From positions 1 through 25,262 of the forward strand of contig CAMEYT010000001.1 of assembly GCA_945947685.1 (NCBI GenBank): 25,262 nucleotides of DNA, read 5' to 3'. The position numbers were made by a program, and so were the translations under genes. The notes beneath the pieces are model-generated. The model saw only the letters and a list, made by a program, of their open reading frames with translations. It was not told the origin of the DNA and searched no databases. The DNA is from an uncultured Bacillota bacterium (GTDB lineage: Bacteria; Bacillota; Clostridia; Christensenellales; UBA1242). Positions 23,566-25,262 of this stretch are shown in pieces (the stretch's first letter is position 1; each line of letters begins with the position of its first letter).

Positions 23566-24542
23566 GCATTGTAAAGTATTCATATTCTCGACTATCTACT
23601 TGGGACGGGTGTGGCTGGAGATATAAATTACAATATTTAGATAAGCATTTTTGTTCTGGGGATAGTTTAGCAACAGAATTAGGAACGTTGCTTCACTATT
23701 GTGAAGAATTAATAGGTCTTGATTTGAAAGAAGGTAAAACACCAGACTATTCAAAAATCAAAGAAATTTTCTTAAATGCAAATGTTCCTAAAAAGAACCC
23801 TTATGACACAGAGGGGGGATATTTTGGTATAAACATTCTTGCGGATAAATACCATAAAGAGTTCTTTGACATAGATGACAAAGGACAATCGTATATGAGC
23901 CGCTGTAAGGCTTATCTAGAGACGGGGATTTATAGGCTTGAAAGATTTATGAAAAGCCACCCAGAGCTTGAAATTTTTGACTTAGAGCGTCCATTTGAGT
24001 TTAATTTTGAAGGGCATATTATAAAAGGTTTTATTGATAGAATTTTAAAATACAAAGATAAAGACGAATATATTATTTTTGATATAAAAACCAAAAACAA
24101 ATTGTTCCCTGAGAGTGAAACAAAGTCTCCTTTGCAACACGGAATTTATGGAATGGCTTTAAAAGAGCAACTTGGTTTAAAAACAGAGCCTTCGGAGTAT
24201 TATTATGATTTACCTTTTATAGACGCAATTCAACAGGTCATGACAAAAGGTGGAATTTCTCGTTGTAAGACAAAGTTAGAAAGAATCTTTAATGGAATAG
24301 AGAAACAGGATTTTACTCCGAAGCCAACGCCTTTGTGCCACTGGTGTCCGTATTGTTATACAAACCCAAATCAAACCGAAGAAGGCAAAGGTTTGTGCCC
24401 TTATTATTCTTTGTGGACAAGAGAAAATCCAACTTTTGACAAAATGAATGAGTGGCAAGGCCTTGAAAATCATCAAAAAGTTTTAAACAACTTTTTACAA
24501 AACCAATGTACAAAATCTTCAAATAAGAAATGGGAGTTTTAA
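23562..24542 (+). CDS. PD-(D/E)XK exonuclease, Cas4/RecB-like with probable Fe-S cluster
   Basis: The protein has 326 residues. I chose ATG 23562, which overlaps the primase stop by ATGA; a TTG at 23529 is further upstream inside the primase gene. The nuclease core shows the conserved His region 'LGTLLHYCEEL', D159 in 'GFIDRI' and D174-I-K176 in 'FDIKTK', the metal-binding and catalytic residues. One Cys near the N-terminus (C17 in 'WDGCGWRYKL') and three or four near the C-terminus (C259, C262, C265, C279) match the split cysteine arrangement of Fe-S cluster nucleases of the Cas4/AddB type. It probably resects DNA ends or processes replication intermediates together with the Sak4-like protein. 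No CRISPR array or other cas gene is present, so a CRISPR role is not supported. Confidence 0.82.
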   Translation: MSIVKYSYSRLSTWDGCGWRYKLQYLDKHFCSGDSLATELGTLLHYCEELIGLDLKEGKTPDYSKIKEIFLNANVPKKNPYDTEGGYFGINILADKYHKEFFDIDDKGQSYMSRCKAYLETGIYRLERFMKSHPELEIFDLERPFEFNFEGHIIKGFIDRILKYKDKDEYIIFDIKTKNKLFPESETKSPLQHGIYGMALKEQLGLKTEPSEYYYDLPFIDAIQQVMTKGGISRCKTKLERIFNGIEKQDFTPKPTPLCHWCPYCYTNPNQTEEGKGLCPYYSLWTRENPTFDKMNEWQGLENHQKVLNNFLQNQCTKSSNKKWEF

Positions 24543-24545
24543 ATT

Positions 24546-25208
24546 ATGGAAGAACAAGAAAAAAAGATAGCACGACTTGATACAATTTTTTCTCTTCTAG
24601 GTTTTTCACGATTTAATGAAGAGACACAAGAAGAAAAAAAGATAAATGAAATTTTAGACGAGCTTTTGAAACGTTGGGTTTTTTTACCTCCCGATCTTCA
24701 AGAAGAGATTTGCTCTCTAATATCGAATAATGAAGAACAAAAAAGCACAATAACAAAGTTTATGGATCTCAATAAAAGCAAATTTATTCTTGTCGTTTTC
24801 AAGGGAATTCCTTGCTTTGATTTTATATCTATTTTGGAAGAGCGAGGAGTTAAAATAAAGTCAAGTAATTTAAAACTTGAAAATGAAATAAAGCAGGACA
24901 CAGAAACGGCAAACAATCAAATAAAATCCCTGTTTTATGGAGACAAGAAAACAGACGTTTTATTGCTTAATTTCTCCCCAGAATTGTGCGAGGGGTTGAA
25001 AAAAACAGATTTCCCTTTTATTCTGATATATATTGACCCAGAAGAAAAAGAAGAATTCTTAAATTATTGTAAAAAAGAGAATTTACCTCAGAAAACAATA
25101 AAAGAATTTGAAGAAAAATTCGACGAATGGGTAGAATACTGTGAAAAATTGGAAATCCAAAGCAAATTCAAGCTTCCTGTGGGAGCAGGGTTGAATAATT
25201 TATTGTAA
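24546..25208 (+). CDS. Unknown protein, last gene of the replication operon
   Basis: The protein has 220 residues, starting at ATG 24546 with GGGAG upstream, 3 nt after the nuclease stop. It is very rich in Glu and Lys. Three hydrophobic strands ('FILVVFKGIPCF', 'DVLLLNF', 'FPFILIYIDPEEKEEF') alternate with charged helices, which gives the outline of an alpha/beta fold similar to nucleotide kinases. It has no P-loop (no GxxxxGKS/T), so kinase activity is not supported. I do not recognise the family. A hairpin terminator follows. Co-transcription with helicase, primase and nuclease suggests a replication or repair accessory role. Confidence 0.75.
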   Translation: MEEQEKKIARLDTIFSLLGFSRFNEETQEEKKINEILDELLKRWVFLPPDLQEEICSLISNNEEQKSTITKFMDLNKSKFILVVFKGIPCFDFISILEERGVKIKSSNLKLENEIKQDTETANNQIKSLFYGDKKTDVLLLNFSPELCEGLKKTDFPFILIYIDPEEKEEFLNYCKKENLPQKTIKEFEEKFDEWVEYCEKLEIQSKFKLPVGAGLNNLL

Positions 25209-25211
25209 AAA

Positions 25212-25256
25212 AAAGAAAGAAATGTTGACTAAAATAGTTGACATTTCTTTTTTTTT
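25212..25256 (+). terminator. Terminator of the replication operon
   Basis: AAAGAAATGT (25216-25225) pairs with ACATTTCTTT (25241-25250). The stem continues inward through TGAC/GTTG (25226-25229, 25237-25240, with two G-T wobbles) and outward through A:T pairs. Eight T follow the last C. The layout matches the terminator at 17176-17217. Confidence 0.75.
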
Positions 25257-25262
25257 GCGTTA
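25238..25262 (+). promoter_or_regulatory. Probable promoter, -10 box cut by the window end
   Basis: TTGACA (25238-25243) lies in the 3' arm of the terminator, followed by exactly 17 nt of mostly T, and then TA at 25261-25262, where the first bases of a -10 box would fall. The arrangement is the same as at 17199-17227. Confidence 0.5.

Noticed and set aside
23562..24542. Cas4 of a CRISPR adaptation system
   Set aside because: No array and no other cas genes are present, and the helicase/primase context indicates a phage replication nuclease.
1..25262. tRNA genes, integrase, attachment sites, replication origin
   Set aside because: No cloverleaf with a T-loop GTTCRANNC-like pattern, no recombinase gene and no iteron cluster were found by eye. 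A covariance-model scan would be needed to exclude tRNAs fully.

Overview
This window looks like part of an AT-rich, tailed double-stranded DNA phage (Caudoviricetes). Every convincing gene is on the + strand, packed with short gaps or small overlaps, and preceded by AAGGAGG-type ribosome binding sites. Consensus TTGACA-N17-TATAAT-like promoters, low GC, and an oxygen-sensitive class III ribonucleotide reductase point to an anaerobic low-GC Gram-positive (Firmicutes-like) gut host. The genetic code appears standard. No integrase, repressor or tRNA is visible here.

Left half (about 1-13,350): tail, baseplate and host-recognition module. It holds the end of an unidentified gene, a 1264-aa tail/baseplate protein, a 379-aa tail protein, a tail fibre, a C-type-lectin-like protein of the kind diversified by diversity-generating retroelements (DGRs), a 67-aa protein, a stranded fibre-tip fragment, a baseplate-hub-like protein, a small fibre-associated protein, and a 1128-aa BspA-like leucine-rich-repeat protein. 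About 6.15-8.03 kb has clearly different base composition (up to 57% GC in one 60-nt block against 27% in a nearby block). It looks like a host-recognition cassette that replaced the original fibre tip, whose last 69 codons survive at 8031-8240. The lectin-like gene ends in an adenine-poor, VR-like segment followed by a 9-bp hairpin, as expected of a DGR target, but no reverse transcriptase or template repeat is present in the window.

Middle (13,386-17,738): nucleotide metabolism and DNA modification. It encodes dUTPase, an orphan adenine-N6 methyltransferase, a CPRC redoxin, a class III ribonucleotide reductase NrdD without an ATP-cone, and a NrdG-like radical SAM activase with an unusual cysteine layout. 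A terminator whose 3' arm supplies the -35 box of the next promoter separates nrdD from nrdG. The same arrangement recurs at the right edge of the window.

Right part (17,777-25,208): a replication/recombination operon behind a near-consensus extended -10 promoter. It runs: unknown protein, candidate ssDNA-binding protein, Sak4-like RecA-type ATPase, zinc-finger protein, DnaB-like helicase, DnaG-like primase, Cas4/RecB-like PD-(D/E)XK nuclease, unknown protein. Together the two right-hand modules supply dNTPs and replicate and recombine the phage DNA. The left module builds the adsorption apparatus, where the most unusual features lie.
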